DNA of 64,000 nt from Pseudomonas cremoris (GTDB lineage: Bacteria > Pseudomonadota > Gammaproteobacteria > Pseudomonadales > Pseudomonadaceae), in the NCBI RefSeq assembly GCF_014230465.1, contig NZ_JAAXCY010000012.1:1-64000 (forward strand), read 5' to 3'. Shown piece by piece: positions 16,377-25,500 of this stretch. Every line of letters begins with the position of its first letter. Position 1 is the stretch's first letter. The translations under genes were made by a program, and so were the position numbers. The notes below the pieces were generated by a model, which was given only the letters and a program-made list of their open reading frames with translations, had not been told where the DNA came from and made no database searches.

Positions 16377-17558
16377 ATGCCCTCCTCTTCACGTGGCGCA
16401 CTTGCAAGCCTGTCCCTGTCCATGTCTCTCGCGTCCCTCGGTACCAGCATCGCCAACGTTGGCCTGCCCAGCCTGGCGCAGGCGTTTGAGGTGTCGTTCC
16501 ATGCGGTGCAGTGGGTGGTGTTGGCGTATCTGCTGGCGATCACCGCGGTGATTGTGAGTGCCGGCCGTTTGGGCGACCGGCTGGGGCGGCGTCGCCTGTT
16601 GCTCGCCGGGTTGCTGCTATTCGCGTTGGCGTGTGGGTTATGCGGCGTCGCCCCCACGCTTGAATGGCTGGTGGGCGCACGCGTCCTGCAGGGTTTGGGG
16701 GCAGCCGTCATGATGTCCATGGCATTGGCGATGGTCGGCGACACAGTGAACAAGGCGCACACGGGCCGGGTGATGGGCTTGCTGGGTACGATGTCGGCCG
16801 TGGGCACCGCCATGGGCCCGAGTGTGGGCGGGGTGTTGCTGGAACTGTGGGGCTGGCGTGCGGTGTTTCTGGTGGGGGTGCCGCTGGGGTTGCTCGCCGC
16901 CGCCCTCGCCTATCGATATTTGCCAACGGACCAGGCGCGTACGTCAATCTCCGGTGGCCTTGGTTTGCGCATGGCCTTGCAAGATGCGCCCCTGCGCGCA
17001 GGCCTGGCGATGAGCGCCCTGATTGCCGCCGTGATCATGGCTACCTTTGTGGTCGGGCCGTTTTACCTGTCCCGGGGCCTGGGCCTGGATACGGCATGGA
17101 TGGGCCTGGCCATGGCCGTCGGGCCTTGCGTTGCGGCCGTCAGCGGCATACCGGCGGGCCGTCTCACCGACCGCTACGGCAGCCAACGCATGACCTTCGC
17201 CGGGCTGGCCCTGCTGGCCTGCGGCGCACTGGCGCTGTCATTCGCCTCGGGGCTGTTCGCCTATCTGGGCGCGCTGGTGATTTTGACCTGCGGGTACAGC
17301 CTGTTCCAGGCAGCGAACAACACCGCTGTGATGAGTGATGTCGACGCTTCACGCCGCGGCACTGTCTCGGGCCTGCTGAACCTGTCGCGAAACCTTGGCC
17401 TGATTATCGGCGCTTCGGCCCTCGGCGCGGTATTTGCCTGGGCCACGCCGGACGTGATCCACGCCAGCCCGCAATCAGTGGCCAACGGCCTGCACACGAC
17501 CTTCGCGGTCGCCCTCGGATTGATCCTGCTGGCGAGCGTGATGCGACACAAAATTTGA
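16377..17558 (+). CDS. MFS transporter, drug-efflux type
   Basis: A 393-residue major facilitator with about 12 membrane segments. Motif A (GRLGDRLGRRRLLLAG) lies in the loop after segment 2, and GTAMGPSVGGVLLELWGW resembles antiporter motif C. This fits the drug:H+ antiporter families. AAGGA lies six bases before the ATG at 16377. The divergent LysR gene suggests inducible expression. Its stop codon lies inside a TTTGAC-aa-GTCAAA palindrome (17554-17567) that may belong to the promoter of the following GntR gene. Confidence 0.85.
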   Translation: MPSSSRGALASLSLSMSLASLGTSIANVGLPSLAQAFEVSFHAVQWVVLAYLLAITAVIVSAGRLGDRLGRRRLLLAGLLLFALACGLCGVAPTLEWLVGARVLQGLGAAVMMSMALAMVGDTVNKAHTGRVMGLLGTMSAVGTAMGPSVGGVLLELWGWRAVFLVGVPLGLLAAALAYRYLPTDQARTSISGGLGLRMALQDAPLRAGLAMSALIAAVIMATFVVGPFYLSRGLGLDTAWMGLAMAVGPCVAAVSGIPAGRLTDRYGSQRMTFAGLALLACGALALSFASGLFAYLGALVILTCGYSLFQAANNTAVMSDVDASRRGTVSGLLNLSRNLGLIIGASALGAVFAWATPDVIHASPQSVANGLHTTFAVALGLILLASVMRHKI

Positions 17559-17580
17559 CAAGTCAAAATCGTAACGACTA

Positions 17581-17597
17581 TTGTCTGACAACCTGAT
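17581..17597. promoter_or_regulatory. Candidate GntR/FCD operator upstream of its own gene
   Basis: TTGTC-T-GACAA is a perfect 5-bp inverted repeat and continues into CCTGAT. It lies 15 bases before the GntR start. TTGACA (17555-17560) and TATTGT (17579-17584) spaced by 18 bases could be the promoter, with the operator overlapping the -10, which would give autorepression. A near-identical sequence stands upstream of lhgO. Confidence 0.65.
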
Positions 17598-17612
17598 CAC
17601 CAAGGCTGTCCC

Positions 17613-18323
17613 ATGCTTGAGCTTCAACGCCCTGATTCGCTCGTCGTACGGGTTGTCAGTGCCCTCCGTGCAGAAATCGACTCCGGCCAATTGCCGCCGG
17701 AATCGCGCATGCCCACCGAACAGCAACTGGCCGAACAACTCAACGTCAGCCGCTCCGTGGTGCGTGAGGCAATTGCCCAGCTCAAGGCTGATGGCGTAAT
17801 CACTGCGCGTCGGGGCTTGGGCTCGTTCATTTCGCAGACGCCTGCGGGCACTGTGTTCCGTTTTCCGCAAGCTGACGGGCGCAGCCCAAACCTGGCGCAG
17901 ATGTTTGAAGTGCGCCTGTGGATTGAAACCCAAGCCGCCTCGATTGCCGCCCAGCGCCGTGATGAGGCTGACCTGCAACGCATGAAAAGCGCCCTGCAGG
18001 CCATGCACGATAACCGCGACAACTTCGAAGCCGCCGCCATCGCCGACGTGGAATTCCACCGCGCCATCGCCGACGCCAGCAAGAATGACTACTTCGTGGC
18101 GTTCCATGACTTTCTGCGCAGCCAACTGGCCAGCGCCCGCAAGACGGCCTGGGAAAACTCGGCGTCGCGTTTTGCCACTGGCTCTGCCGACGCTACCCAG
18201 GAACACCAGTTGCTCTACCAGGCGATTGCCGACGGCGACGCTCAACGCGCCGCTGCCAGCGCCGAAGCGCACTTGCGCGCGGCGGCACGACGCTTAAGCC
18301 TGGAGCTGCCCGCCACCCGTTGA
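17613..18323 (+). CDS. GntR family regulator, FadR/FCD subgroup
   Basis: A 236-residue regulator with an N-terminal winged helix-turn-helix (TEQQLAEQLNVSRSVVREAIAQLKADGVI) and a C-terminal FCD ligand domain. The FCD metal-binding pattern is visible as DVEFHRAIADAS, then HQLLYQAIADGD and EAHLRAA. FCD regulators commonly sense hydroxy- or dicarboxylic acids. Here the next genes are an L-2-hydroxyglutarate oxidase-type enzyme and an organic acid transporter, and the same operator-like sequence occurs in front of both this gene and lhgO. That suggests a local repressor relieved by the substrate. A terminator follows its stop. Confidence 0.88.
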   Translation: MLELQRPDSLVVRVVSALRAEIDSGQLPPESRMPTEQQLAEQLNVSRSVVREAIAQLKADGVITARRGLGSFISQTPAGTVFRFPQADGRSPNLAQMFEVRLWIETQAASIAAQRRDEADLQRMKSALQAMHDNRDNFEAAAIADVEFHRAIADASKNDYFVAFHDFLRSQLASARKTAWENSASRFATGSADATQEHQLLYQAIADGDAQRAAASAEAHLRAAARRLSLELPATR

Positions 18324-18334
18324 CCCTTTAAGTA

Positions 18335-18360
18335 GCGTGTCCTGGACACGCCATTTTTTT
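18335..18360 (+). terminator. Rho-independent terminator after the GntR gene
   Basis: A GCGTGTC stem, CTG loop and GACACGC stem are followed by CA and seven T residues. It lies 11 bases after the GntR stop and ends the regulator transcript before the lhgO operator, so lhgO should have its own promoter. Confidence 0.85.
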
Positions 18361-18371
18361 AACAAAAACAT

Positions 18372-18387
18372 TAGTCTGACAACCTGA
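18372..18387. promoter_or_regulatory. Candidate GntR operator upstream of lhgO
   Basis: TAGTCTGACAACCTGAT repeats the sequence found before the GntR gene. GTCTGACAACCTGAT is identical over 15 bases, and only the outer base of the inverted repeat differs (TAGTC instead of TTGTC). It lies between the GntR terminator and the lhgO start, 39 bases before the ATG. Confidence 0.65.
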
Positions 18388-18426
18388 TAAGCAGACCGAA
18401 ATGTGCAATTTGAGGCACCCCACGCA

Positions 18427-19620
18427 ATGATTCACGATTTTTGCATTATCGGCGGCGGCATCGTCGGCTTGGCCACCGCGATGGAACTGCTCAAGCGCCA
18501 GCCCGGCGCGTCCCTGGTGATCCTGGAAAAAGAATCGGTGCTGGCCAAGCACCAGACCGGCCACAACAGCGGCGTGATCCACGCCGGCATCTACTACGCA
18601 CCGGGCAGCCTCAAGGCCGACCTGTGCAAGCGTGGCGCCGAGCAAACCAAGCAGTTCTGCACCGAACACGGGATCAAGTTCGAGGTATGCGGCAAGCTGT
18701 TGGTGGCCTCCAGCCCGCTGGAAATGCAACGGATGGAAGCGCTGTACGCACGCTCCCAACTCAATGGCATGAAGGTCGAGCGCCTGGATGCCGACCAGTT
18801 GCGCCAGCGCGAACCGAATATTGTCGGCCTGGGCGGGCTGTTTCTCGACGCCACCGGCATCGTCGACTACCGCCAGGTGTGCGAAACCATGGCGCAGGTG
18901 ATCCGCCGCAGTGGTGGGCAGATCTGCCTGGAACGCACGGTCACCGCGATCCACGAAGACACCGACAAAGTCACCGTCAGCACCCATGGTGAAACCTGGC
19001 AAGCGCGGCACCTGGTGGTCTGCGCGGGCTTGCAGTCGGATCGGCTGGCAACGTTGGCCGGGATAAACATCGATCACCAGATCATCCCGTTCCGTGGCGA
19101 GTATTTCCGTCTGCCGGCGTCGAAAAACAACATCGTCAACCACCTGATCTACCCGATTCCCGACCCGGAGCTGCCGTTTCTTGGCGTGCACCTCACCCGC
19201 ATGATCGACGGCAGCGTCACCGTCGGCCCGAACGCCGTGCTGGGCCTTGGCCGCGAGAACTACCGCAAGTTCTCGGTGAATTGGCGCGACGTCGCGCAAT
19301 ACGCCAGCTTCCCCGGTTTCTGGAAAACCATCTGGCAAAACCTGGGCTCAGGCACCACCGAGATGAAGAACTCGCTGTTCAAGTCCGGCTACCTGGAGCA
19401 GTGCCGCAAGTACTGCCCATCGCTGACCCTCGACGACTTGCTGCCCTATGAAGCGGGCATCCGTGCCCAGGCAGTGATGCGCGACGGCAGCCTGGTGCAC
19501 GACTTCCTGTTCGCCCAGACCTCGCGAATGCTCCACGTCTGCAACGCGCCCTCGCCGGCCGCCACTTCAGCCATGCCCATCGGCGCGATGATCGCCGACC
19601 GCCTGTTCCAGCCCGAGTAA
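18427..19620 (+). CDS. lhgO: L-2-hydroxyglutarate oxidase/dehydrogenase (LhgO family)
   Basis: A 397-residue FAD-dependent enzyme oxidising L-2-hydroxyglutarate to 2-oxoglutarate. The dinucleotide-binding start is IIGGGIVGLATAMELLKRQP, followed by the family segment HNSGVIHAGIYYAPGSLKA and the C-terminal GIRAQAVMRDGSLVHDF and PSPAATSAMPIG. Length matches E. coli LhgO/YgaF. The ATG at 18427 is used; an in-frame GTG at 18403 would add eight residues. The usual partner csiD (glutarate hydroxylase) is not here. Instead an MHS transporter follows 58 bases later, so the pair may import and oxidise 2-hydroxyglutarate or a similar hydroxy acid under GntR control. Confidence 0.88.
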   Translation: MIHDFCIIGGGIVGLATAMELLKRQPGASLVILEKESVLAKHQTGHNSGVIHAGIYYAPGSLKADLCKRGAEQTKQFCTEHGIKFEVCGKLLVASSPLEMQRMEALYARSQLNGMKVERLDADQLRQREPNIVGLGGLFLDATGIVDYRQVCETMAQVIRRSGGQICLERTVTAIHEDTDKVTVSTHGETWQARHLVVCAGLQSDRLATLAGINIDHQIIPFRGEYFRLPASKNNIVNHLIYPIPDPELPFLGVHLTRMIDGSVTVGPNAVLGLGRENYRKFSVNWRDVAQYASFPGFWKTIWQNLGSGTTEMKNSLFKSGYLEQCRKYCPSLTLDDLLPYEAGIRAQAVMRDGSLVHDFLFAQTSRMLHVCNAPSPAATSAMPIGAMIADRLFQPE

Positions 19621-19678
19621 CACCCCGAAACACGCGTCCATTTGACAATAACTATAAAGACCCAGAAGGAAGTCCAGC

Positions 19679-21004
19679 ATGTCGGCACCTGCCTCCATCC
19701 CGACCACCGAAACACCCGAACAATCCCGCAAGCGCCTGCGCAAGGTGGCCGCCGCCACCATTTTTGGCTCGATGCTGGAGTGGTACGACTTTTACCTGTA
19801 CGCCACCATGGCAGCCATTGTGTTTTCGAAGATCTTCTTTGATAACAGCGACCCCAAGACCGCCACATTGATGGCCTTCTCTACCTTTGCCATCGGTTTC
19901 ATCGCCCGTCCGTTCGGCGGCATCCTGTTTGGCTACCTGGGCGACAAGTTCGGCCGTAAACAAGTACTGGTGCTGACTTTCTGCCTGATGGGCGTGTGCA
20001 CCACGCTGATCGGCCTGATCCCGAGCTACGCCTCCATCGGCATCTGGGCGCCGATCGTGCTGGTGTTTATCCGCATCATCCAGGGCCTGGGCGCGGGCGC
20101 CGAGTTGTCCGGTGCGGCGGTGACCTCATATGAACACGCCTCCCAGGGCAAGCGCGGCAGCCAGGGCGCCTGGCCGGCATTGGGCCTGAACCTGGGCCTG
20201 CTGCTGTCGTCGCTCACCGTGTACTTGCTGACCATTAACGGTAACGAGTTCCTGCTGGCCGGCGGCTGGCGTATCCCGTTCATCTGCAGCATCGTGCTGG
20301 TGGGCGTGGGGCTGTGGGTGCGCAACAGCATCCCGGAAACGCCGCAGTTCAACGAGCTGAGCAAGGAAGCGGCAAAAGCCAAGGCTTCGCCACTCAAAGC
20401 GCTGTTCAAGAACGACCTGAAAGGCCTGGCCGTGGTGTTCTTCGTGGCCATTGGCTACAACGCCTTGAGCTACATCTTCAAGACCTTCTCCCTCGCCTAC
20501 CTGACCCAGTTCAAAGGCGTGGACGTACACGTCACCTCGCTGTCGGTAACCATCGCCAGCCTGATTGCCATCGTCGCCGTGCCGTGCTTTGGCTGGCTGT
20601 GCGACAAGTGGAGCAGCAAGACCGTGCTGATGCTCGGCGGCGTGTGTTCGCTGCTGTTCGCCTACCCGTTCCTGGCCCTGCTGAATACGGGTGAAAGCCT
20701 GATGATCTACATCGCCATCGGCGTGGGCACCGGCATCCTCGCACCGATGATGTTCGCACCGCAGGGCTCGTTCCTCAGCCGTCAGTTCCCCACCCAAACC
20801 CGCTCTTCGGGCTTCGGCACCGGGCGTGAAATCGGCACCGCCATCGCCGGTGGCCTGGCACCACTGGGTGCACTGTCGATGGTGGCGGCGTCGGCCACTC
20901 ACTCCACCGATGGTGTGGTGATCATCCTCGGCATTTCGGCACTGTTGGTGGTGGTGTTCGCCTTGTGCGACCAGGGCCGTAAACACTCGACCTTCAAGAA
21001 CTGA
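19679..21004 (+). CDS. MFS transporter, metabolite:H+ symporter (MHS) family
   Basis: A 441-residue major facilitator with 12 predicted membrane segments, of the KgtP/ShiA/ProP group. Seen: the MHS-type first segment FGSMLEWYDFYLYATMAAIV, motif A region FGYLGDKFGRKQVLV, and RIIQGLGAGAELSGAAV in segment 4. MHS proteins take up organic acids such as 2-oxoglutarate, citrate, shikimate or dicarboxylates. Its position directly after lhgO suggests import of 2-hydroxyglutarate or a related acid. A good AGAAGGAAG ribosome-binding site precedes the ATG. Confidence 0.88.
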   Translation: MSAPASIPTTETPEQSRKRLRKVAAATIFGSMLEWYDFYLYATMAAIVFSKIFFDNSDPKTATLMAFSTFAIGFIARPFGGILFGYLGDKFGRKQVLVLTFCLMGVCTTLIGLIPSYASIGIWAPIVLVFIRIIQGLGAGAELSGAAVTSYEHASQGKRGSQGAWPALGLNLGLLLSSLTVYLLTINGNEFLLAGGWRIPFICSIVLVGVGLWVRNSIPETPQFNELSKEAAKAKASPLKALFKNDLKGLAVVFFVAIGYNALSYIFKTFSLAYLTQFKGVDVHVTSLSVTIASLIAIVAVPCFGWLCDKWSSKTVLMLGGVCSLLFAYPFLALLNTGESLMIYIAIGVGTGILAPMMFAPQGSFLSRQFPTQTRSSGFGTGREIGTAIAGGLAPLGALSMVAASATHSTDGVVIILGISALLVVVFALCDQGRKHSTFKN

Positions 21005-21085
21005 GCAAAAAAGTTCGGACCAACGGGTGCATGGACGCACCTACATCGCGCATCATGGGCACTTTCAAGCTCAAGGGTAACGTCC

Positions 21086-21937
21086 ATGCGCGTGCTGTCA
21101 TTGATGATGAGCCTGACGACGCTGGCCGCCACTACGGTGTTCTGCGCCAGCGCGATGGCGAATGAAGAAAGTCAGTTGGTACAACAGATCAACGAATACC
21201 GCAGCCAGGTGCAACGCTGCGGTAACCAGGGCTCCCAGGAGCTGCCACCGCTGGCCAGCGATACACGCCTGGTGCTGCCGGCCAATAATGTCGGCGACCT
21301 GCAGCAGGCACTGGCCCGTGCCGCATACCCTATGGTCAACGTGCAGGCCATCAGCCTGTCGGGGCCCAAGGATGCGCAAGCGGCCATGAAGGCCGTGCGC
21401 GAGAGTTTCTGCCGCGTGGTGCTGGACCCGCAGTTTGTCGATATCGGGGTGAGCAACAGCGGCCAGGACTGGCGCATCGTGCTCGCCCGCCCTCTGCTCA
21501 CCAGCGGCTTGGGTGACTGGCAGACCGAAGGTAAACAACTGCTCAGCCTGATCAACGCTGCCCGTGAACAGCCGCGTCAGTGTGGTACGCAGGCGTTTAC
21601 CGCCACCACCCCATTGTCGTGGAACGAAGATCTCGCGGGCGCCGCCAACAGCCACACGCGCAACATGGCCAATGGCAACTTCTTCGACCACCTCGACCAC
21701 GACGGCCGCACCCCCGGTGACCGCGCCGAACTGGCCGGTTATATCGCGAAGAACATCGGCGAAAACATCGCTGCCGGCCTGGACACCCCACGCAAGGTCG
21801 TCGACGGTTGGCTCGCCAGCCCCGGCCACTGCGCCAACCTCATGAACCCGCAATTTCGTGAGCTGGGCGCGGCGTATGCCATGGACCCGAAAAGCGATGC
21901 GGGGATTTATTGGACAGGGGTTTTCGGCGCGCAATAG
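21086..21937 (+). CDS. Secreted CAP-domain protein (SCP/PR-1 family) with a degenerate second copy
   Basis: A 283-residue exported protein with a Sec signal peptide (cut near ASAMA-NEES). The C-terminal half (residues about 145-283) is a CAP domain with PLSWNEDLAGAANSHTRNMA, FFDHLDHDG, the GENIAAG motif, GWLASPGHCANLMNPQFRELG and YWTGVFG. It includes the His and Glu residues of the CAP cavity. The N-terminal half looks like a decayed copy: LVQQINEYRSQVQRCGNQ parallels LLSLINAAREQPRQCGTQ, and SFCRVVLDPQFVDIGV parallels GHCANLMNPQFRELGA. The N-terminal copy lacks the His/Glu set. The role of bacterial CAP proteins is mostly unknown; this one probably acts in the periplasm or outside. Confidence 0.82.
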   Translation: MRVLSLMMSLTTLAATTVFCASAMANEESQLVQQINEYRSQVQRCGNQGSQELPPLASDTRLVLPANNVGDLQQALARAAYPMVNVQAISLSGPKDAQAAMKAVRESFCRVVLDPQFVDIGVSNSGQDWRIVLARPLLTSGLGDWQTEGKQLLSLINAAREQPRQCGTQAFTATTPLSWNEDLAGAANSHTRNMANGNFFDHLDHDGRTPGDRAELAGYIAKNIGENIAAGLDTPRKVVDGWLASPGHCANLMNPQFRELGAAYAMDPKSDAGIYWTGVFGAQ

Positions 21938-22089
21938 CCAGTGGCTGAATCGCCTCATCGAAGGAGGAGCATCAAAGTGCCATCTCATGGATAATTGCGC
22001 TGAACTGGCAGCGGCCACACGGGTCTGTAGCTTGATAGCCTGATCTTTCAGGCAGCTTAAAAGATGGCGGCAAACAAGGTGTTCTCCCA

Positions 22090-24279
22090 ATGATGAATTG
22101 GCTGCAAAGCAGCAGCGACATGGCTGAGCGTGTTCGTCAGCATGATTGGGCCAGCACGCCCCTGGGGCCGCTGGAACAATGGCCGGACGTACTCAAGACC
22201 ACCGTGGCGCTGTGCTTTGCCTCAAGCTTTCCCCAATCCATCGTTTGGGGGCCGCAATTGACCATGCTCTACAACGACGCGTTCATTCCGATCCTGGGGG
22301 ATAAACCCTATGCATTGGGGCGCCCGTTCAGCGAGGTATGGCATGAAGTCTGGGATAAGGTCAGCCCGATCGCCAAGGCCGCATTCGAAGGGCATGCCAC
22401 CTATATAGAGAACTTCCCGCTGGTGATCGAGCGCGGCGCCGGCCCCGAGCAAGCGTATTTCACCTTTTGCTACAGCCCGATCCGCGACCCCCTGGGCAAG
22501 GTCGTGGGCATGCTGGATACCGTCACCGAAACCACCGCCACCGTGTTCCTCGCCCGCCGCCTGGCGGTGCTCGACGCTGTCGGCAGCGCCGTGGCCAATG
22601 CCGCCGACGCCGAAGCCATCATGACCACCACCACCCGCCTGCTGGCCGAGCACCTGCAAGTGTCGAACTGCGCCTACGCCGACATGGACGCCGATGAAGA
22701 CGGCTTTACCATTCGCGGCAACTGGGCTGCGCCAGGTTCGCCGAGCATTGTCGGGCACTACAGCCTTGCGTCATTCGGAACGCTGGCGGTACAGCGCCTG
22801 AATGCCGGGGAACCCGTGGTGGTGCAGGACAACCGCATTGAGTTCACCCCCGAGATTGCTGCCAGTTACCAGGCGTTGGGGGCCCTGGCCACCGTGTGCT
22901 TCCCGCTGATCAAGGACGGCCGCCTCACCGCGCTGATGGCCGTGCATCACAAGACTGCGCGGGTCTGGTCGCCCTACGACCTGGCGTTGGTCAAAGAGGT
23001 CACCGAGCGTTCCTGGGCGCATATCGAGCGCGTGCGCGCCGACGCCGCCGTACGCGAAGGCCTGACAGCGTTTACCGAGCTCAACGCAACCCTGGAACAA
23101 CGGGTGGAAGAACGCACCGCCGCCCTCACCCAGGCCGAAGCGGCATTGCGCCAGTCGCAAAAGCTGGAAGCCATCGGCCAGTTGACCGGTGGAGTGGCCC
23201 ACGACTTCAACAACCTGCTGACCATCATCCGCTCATCCGTAGACTTCCTGCGCCAACCGGGGCTGTCCGAAGAACGCCGCCAACGCTACATGGGCGCGGT
23301 CTCCGACACTGTCGAACGCGCCAGCAAGCTCACCAGCCAATTGCTTGCATTCGCCCGTCGCCAACCGCTCAACCCGCAAGTCTTCGACGTGGGCGTGCGC
23401 GTGCGCAACATCGGCGAGATGCTCGAGAGCCTGACCGGCGCACGTATCCACGTGCAGGTGCAGTTGCCTGAACACCCGAGCCATGTGTGCGTCGACTCAA
23501 GCCAGTTCGAAACCGCGCTGATCAATATCGCCCTGAATGCACGTGACGCGATGGAAGGCCAAGGCACCTTGACCTTGCGCGTGGCTAACGTCGACAGCGT
23601 GCCGCGCATCCGTGGCGATGCCGAGATCCGTCAGCCGTTTGTGGCCATTTCCCTGACTGATACCGGTGGGGGAATTCCCGGCAACGCTTTCGAGCGTATT
23701 TTCGAACCTTTCTTCACCACCAAGGCTGTCGGCAAAGGCACCGGGCTGGGGCTGTCCCAGGTGTTCGGGTTTGCCAAGCAGTCCGGCGGCAACGTCGATG
23801 TGGCCAGCACCGTGGGCCAAGGGACAGTGTTTACCCTGTACCTGCCGCAAGTGGCGCCGGAGGCTGCGCAGCAGCAGCAGTTACCGCAGGAGGATCACGC
23901 CGCGCTTCGGGATACGGCGCTGCGCCATATCCTCATCGTGGAAGACAACCTGGAAGTGGGCCGCTTTGCCAACCAGATCCTGCAGGACCTGGGCTACCAG
24001 ACGACCTGGGCGACCGATGCCGAACAGGCACTGGCGCTGGCTGGCCCTGAGGCACAAGCCTTCGATGGGATTTTTTCGGATGTGGTAATGCCGGGGATCA
24101 CCGGCGTGGCCATGGCCAAGCTGTTGCGCGAGCGGCGTCCGGACCTGCCGGTGGTGCTGACCTCCGGCTACAGCGAAGAGTTGGCCGACAGCGGCTATGA
24201 AGGGTTTGAATTCCTCGCCAAGCCCTACTCCGCCGACCAGGTCGCGCGGGCGCTGGCCAAGGCCATGCTGAGGAACTGA
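22090..24279 (+). CDS. Soluble hybrid sensor histidine kinase (PAS-GAF-HisKA-HATPase-REC)
   Basis: A 729-residue hybrid kinase. Order: a PAS-like domain (residues about 30-155), a GAF domain (about 160-320), a coiled coil (about 325-365), HisKA with [11 protein letters not shown] (phospho-acceptor His371), a HATPase with N box [12 protein letters not shown]1 DTGGGIP and G2 GKGTGLGLS, then a receiver domain with phospho-Asp664 in FSDVVMPG and a conserved KP near the end. No membrane segment is present, so the signal is cytoplasmic; the GAF lacks an obvious chromophore Cys motif. No response regulator gene is adjacent, so it is an orphan. It ends three bases from the convergent diguanylate cyclase gene. 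Confidence 0.9.
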   Translation: MMNWLQSSSDMAERVRQHDWASTPLGPLEQWPDVLKTTVALCFASSFPQSIVWGPQLTMLYNDAFIPILGDKPYALGRPFSEVWHEVWDKVSPIAKAAFEGHATYIENFPLVIERGAGPEQAYFTFCYSPIRDPLGKVVGMLDTVTETTATVFLARRLAVLDAVGSAVANAADAEAIMTTTTRLLAEHLQVSNCAYADMDADEDGFTIRGNWAAPGSPSIVGHYSLASFGTLAVQRLNAGEPVVVQDNRIEFTPEIAASYQALGALATVCFPLIKDGRLTALMAVHHKTARVWSPYDLALVKEVTERSWAHIERVRADAAVREGLTAFTELNATLEQRVEERTAALTQAEAALRQSQKLEAIGQLTGGVAHDFNNLLTIIRSSVDFLRQPGLSEERRQRYMGAVSDTVERASKLTSQLLAFARRQPLNPQVFDVGVRVRNIGEMLESLTGARIHVQVQLPEHPSHVCVDSSQFETALINIALNARDAMEGQGTLTLRVANVDSVPRIRGDAEIRQPFVAISLTDTGGGIPGNAFERIFEPFFTTKAVGKGTGLGLSQVFGFAKQSGGNVDVASTVGQGTVFTLYLPQVAPEAAQQQQLPQEDHAALRDTALRHILIVEDNLEVGRFANQILQDLGYQTTWATDAEQALALAGPEAQAFDGIFSDVVMPGITGVAMAKLLRERRPDLPVVLTSGYSEELADSGYEGFEFLAKPYSADQVARALAKAMLRN

Positions 24280-24282
24280 AAC

Positions 24283-25410
24283 CTACTCCGCCACCGCGAC
24301 CTGGTTGCGCCCTAGCGCTTTGGCGCGGTACAGCGCCTTGTCGGCGGTGTTCATCAGGCCGTGCAGGTCTTGCTCCCATGCACACGTGGACGCCACGCCA
24401 AGGCTGGCAGTCAGGCCTTGCACCGGCTCGGAGGACAGGCCGGAAATCGCCTTGACCAGTTGCTCGGCGATATCCCGCGCGGTTTCCAGCGAAGTGTTAG
24501 GCAGTAATACCGCAAATTCCTCGCCACCCAGGCGCCCATATACGTCAGCCTGACGGAACGACGCACTGATCACCCCGCCGATCTGACGCAGTACCTGGTC
24601 GCCGGCCTGGTGGCCGTAGGTGTCGTTGATTTCCTTGAAGTGGTCCATGTCCATCATCAGCGCACACAGCGGCTGCTGGTTATGGCGGCACTGGGCGTAC
24701 AACACCTGGGCATGTTCGAAAAACGCGCGGCGGTTCATCAGGCCGGTGAGTTCATCGGTCTGTGCAGCGCGGGTAGAAATAGTGTGGGCACGTTCCATTT
24801 GCCGGGTCAGGCGAAACGCTTTTTCCAGGGCATCGGACAGTTTGCGCGTGGCGCTGACCACGAACGTGGAAAACACCAGTACGGCGATGGCCACTCCCAC
24901 TTGCATCGACGACGGCTGGAACAGCAGCCACAGCGTGCACGGCAGCAACACCAGGCCCATGGACCCCAGCGTCAGGTAGCGGTATGCCGAATAACAGGAC
25001 ACCGCACTCACTGACATGCCCACGGTAAACAGCATGACCAGCGCCTGGGACAACCGATCGTCGGTGGGCATCACCGCCAAGGCGCCGACCCCCCAGATTC
25101 CCGCCGACAGCATCAACGTCACCGCATAGCGGCGCTCCCAGCGGTCGGGCGTGCGCTCGCTGGGCGGGCAACGGAACCACTCCATGAACATCTTCAGCCG
25201 CAACAGCGAAGAGACCGCCAGCAACGCCAACCACACCAGGATGACCTGATGGTCAAAGCGATCCCAGCACAGCCAGCACAGCATGACGGCGCCTAGGTAG
25301 CTGCCGAAGATCGCGGCAAATGACTGTCGAAATAACTGGTGCAACCGGTCGGTTCGCACCTGCTCCTCAATAACGCAATCCTGGTCCTGCTCACGCCCAA
25401 GGCCATTCAT
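24283..25410 (-). CDS. Membrane diguanylate cyclase (GGDEF)
   Basis: A 375-residue membrane protein. About five or six hydrophobic segments fill residues 25-190, with no recognised sensor family, followed by a GGDEF domain. The active site reads GRLGGEEFAVLL, and the inhibitory I-site RQAD stands exactly five residues before it, so product feedback is expected. ELTGLMNRRAF and DMDHFKEINDTYGHQ are the usual cyclase landmarks. It should make cyclic di-GMP. The ATG at 25410 is preferred because the longer start at 25449 lies inside a hairpin; AGGCGG precedes 25410. It is downstream of glgB on the same strand. Confidence 0.88.
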   Translation of the reverse strand: MNGLGREQDQDCVIEEQVRTDRLHQLFRQSFAAIFGSYLGAVMLCWLCWDRFDHQVILVWLALLAVSSLLRLKMFMEWFRCPPSERTPDRWERRYAVTLMLSAGIWGVGALAVMPTDDRLSQALVMLFTVGMSVSAVSCYSAYRYLTLGSMGLVLLPCTLWLLFQPSSMQVGVAIAVLVFSTFVVSATRKLSDALEKAFRLTRQMERAHTISTRAAQTDELTGLMNRRAFFEHAQVLYAQCRHNQQPLCALMMDMDHFKEINDTYGHQAGDQVLRQIGGVISASFRQADVYGRLGGEEFAVLLPNTSLETARDIAEQLVKAISGLSSEPVQGLTASLGVASTCAWEQDLHGLMNTADKALYRAKALGRNQVAVAE

Positions 25411-25441
25411 GAAAACCGCCTGATTCGACTGCCACGACAAA

Positions 25442-25458
25442 GGTGCCATTGTGGCACC
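25442..25458 (-). terminator. Short hairpin after glgB, weak terminator candidate
   Basis: Read on the minus strand, GGTGCCA-CAA-TGGCACC forms a perfect 7-bp stem with a 3-base loop, followed by TTTG. It lies 42 bases downstream of the glgB stop and upstream of the diguanylate cyclase gene. The T-run is short, so termination would be partial at best. Confidence 0.4.
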
Positions 25459-25500
25459 CTGCCAGTAGCGCGGACAACAGAATCCAGCACGGTAGAGCCC

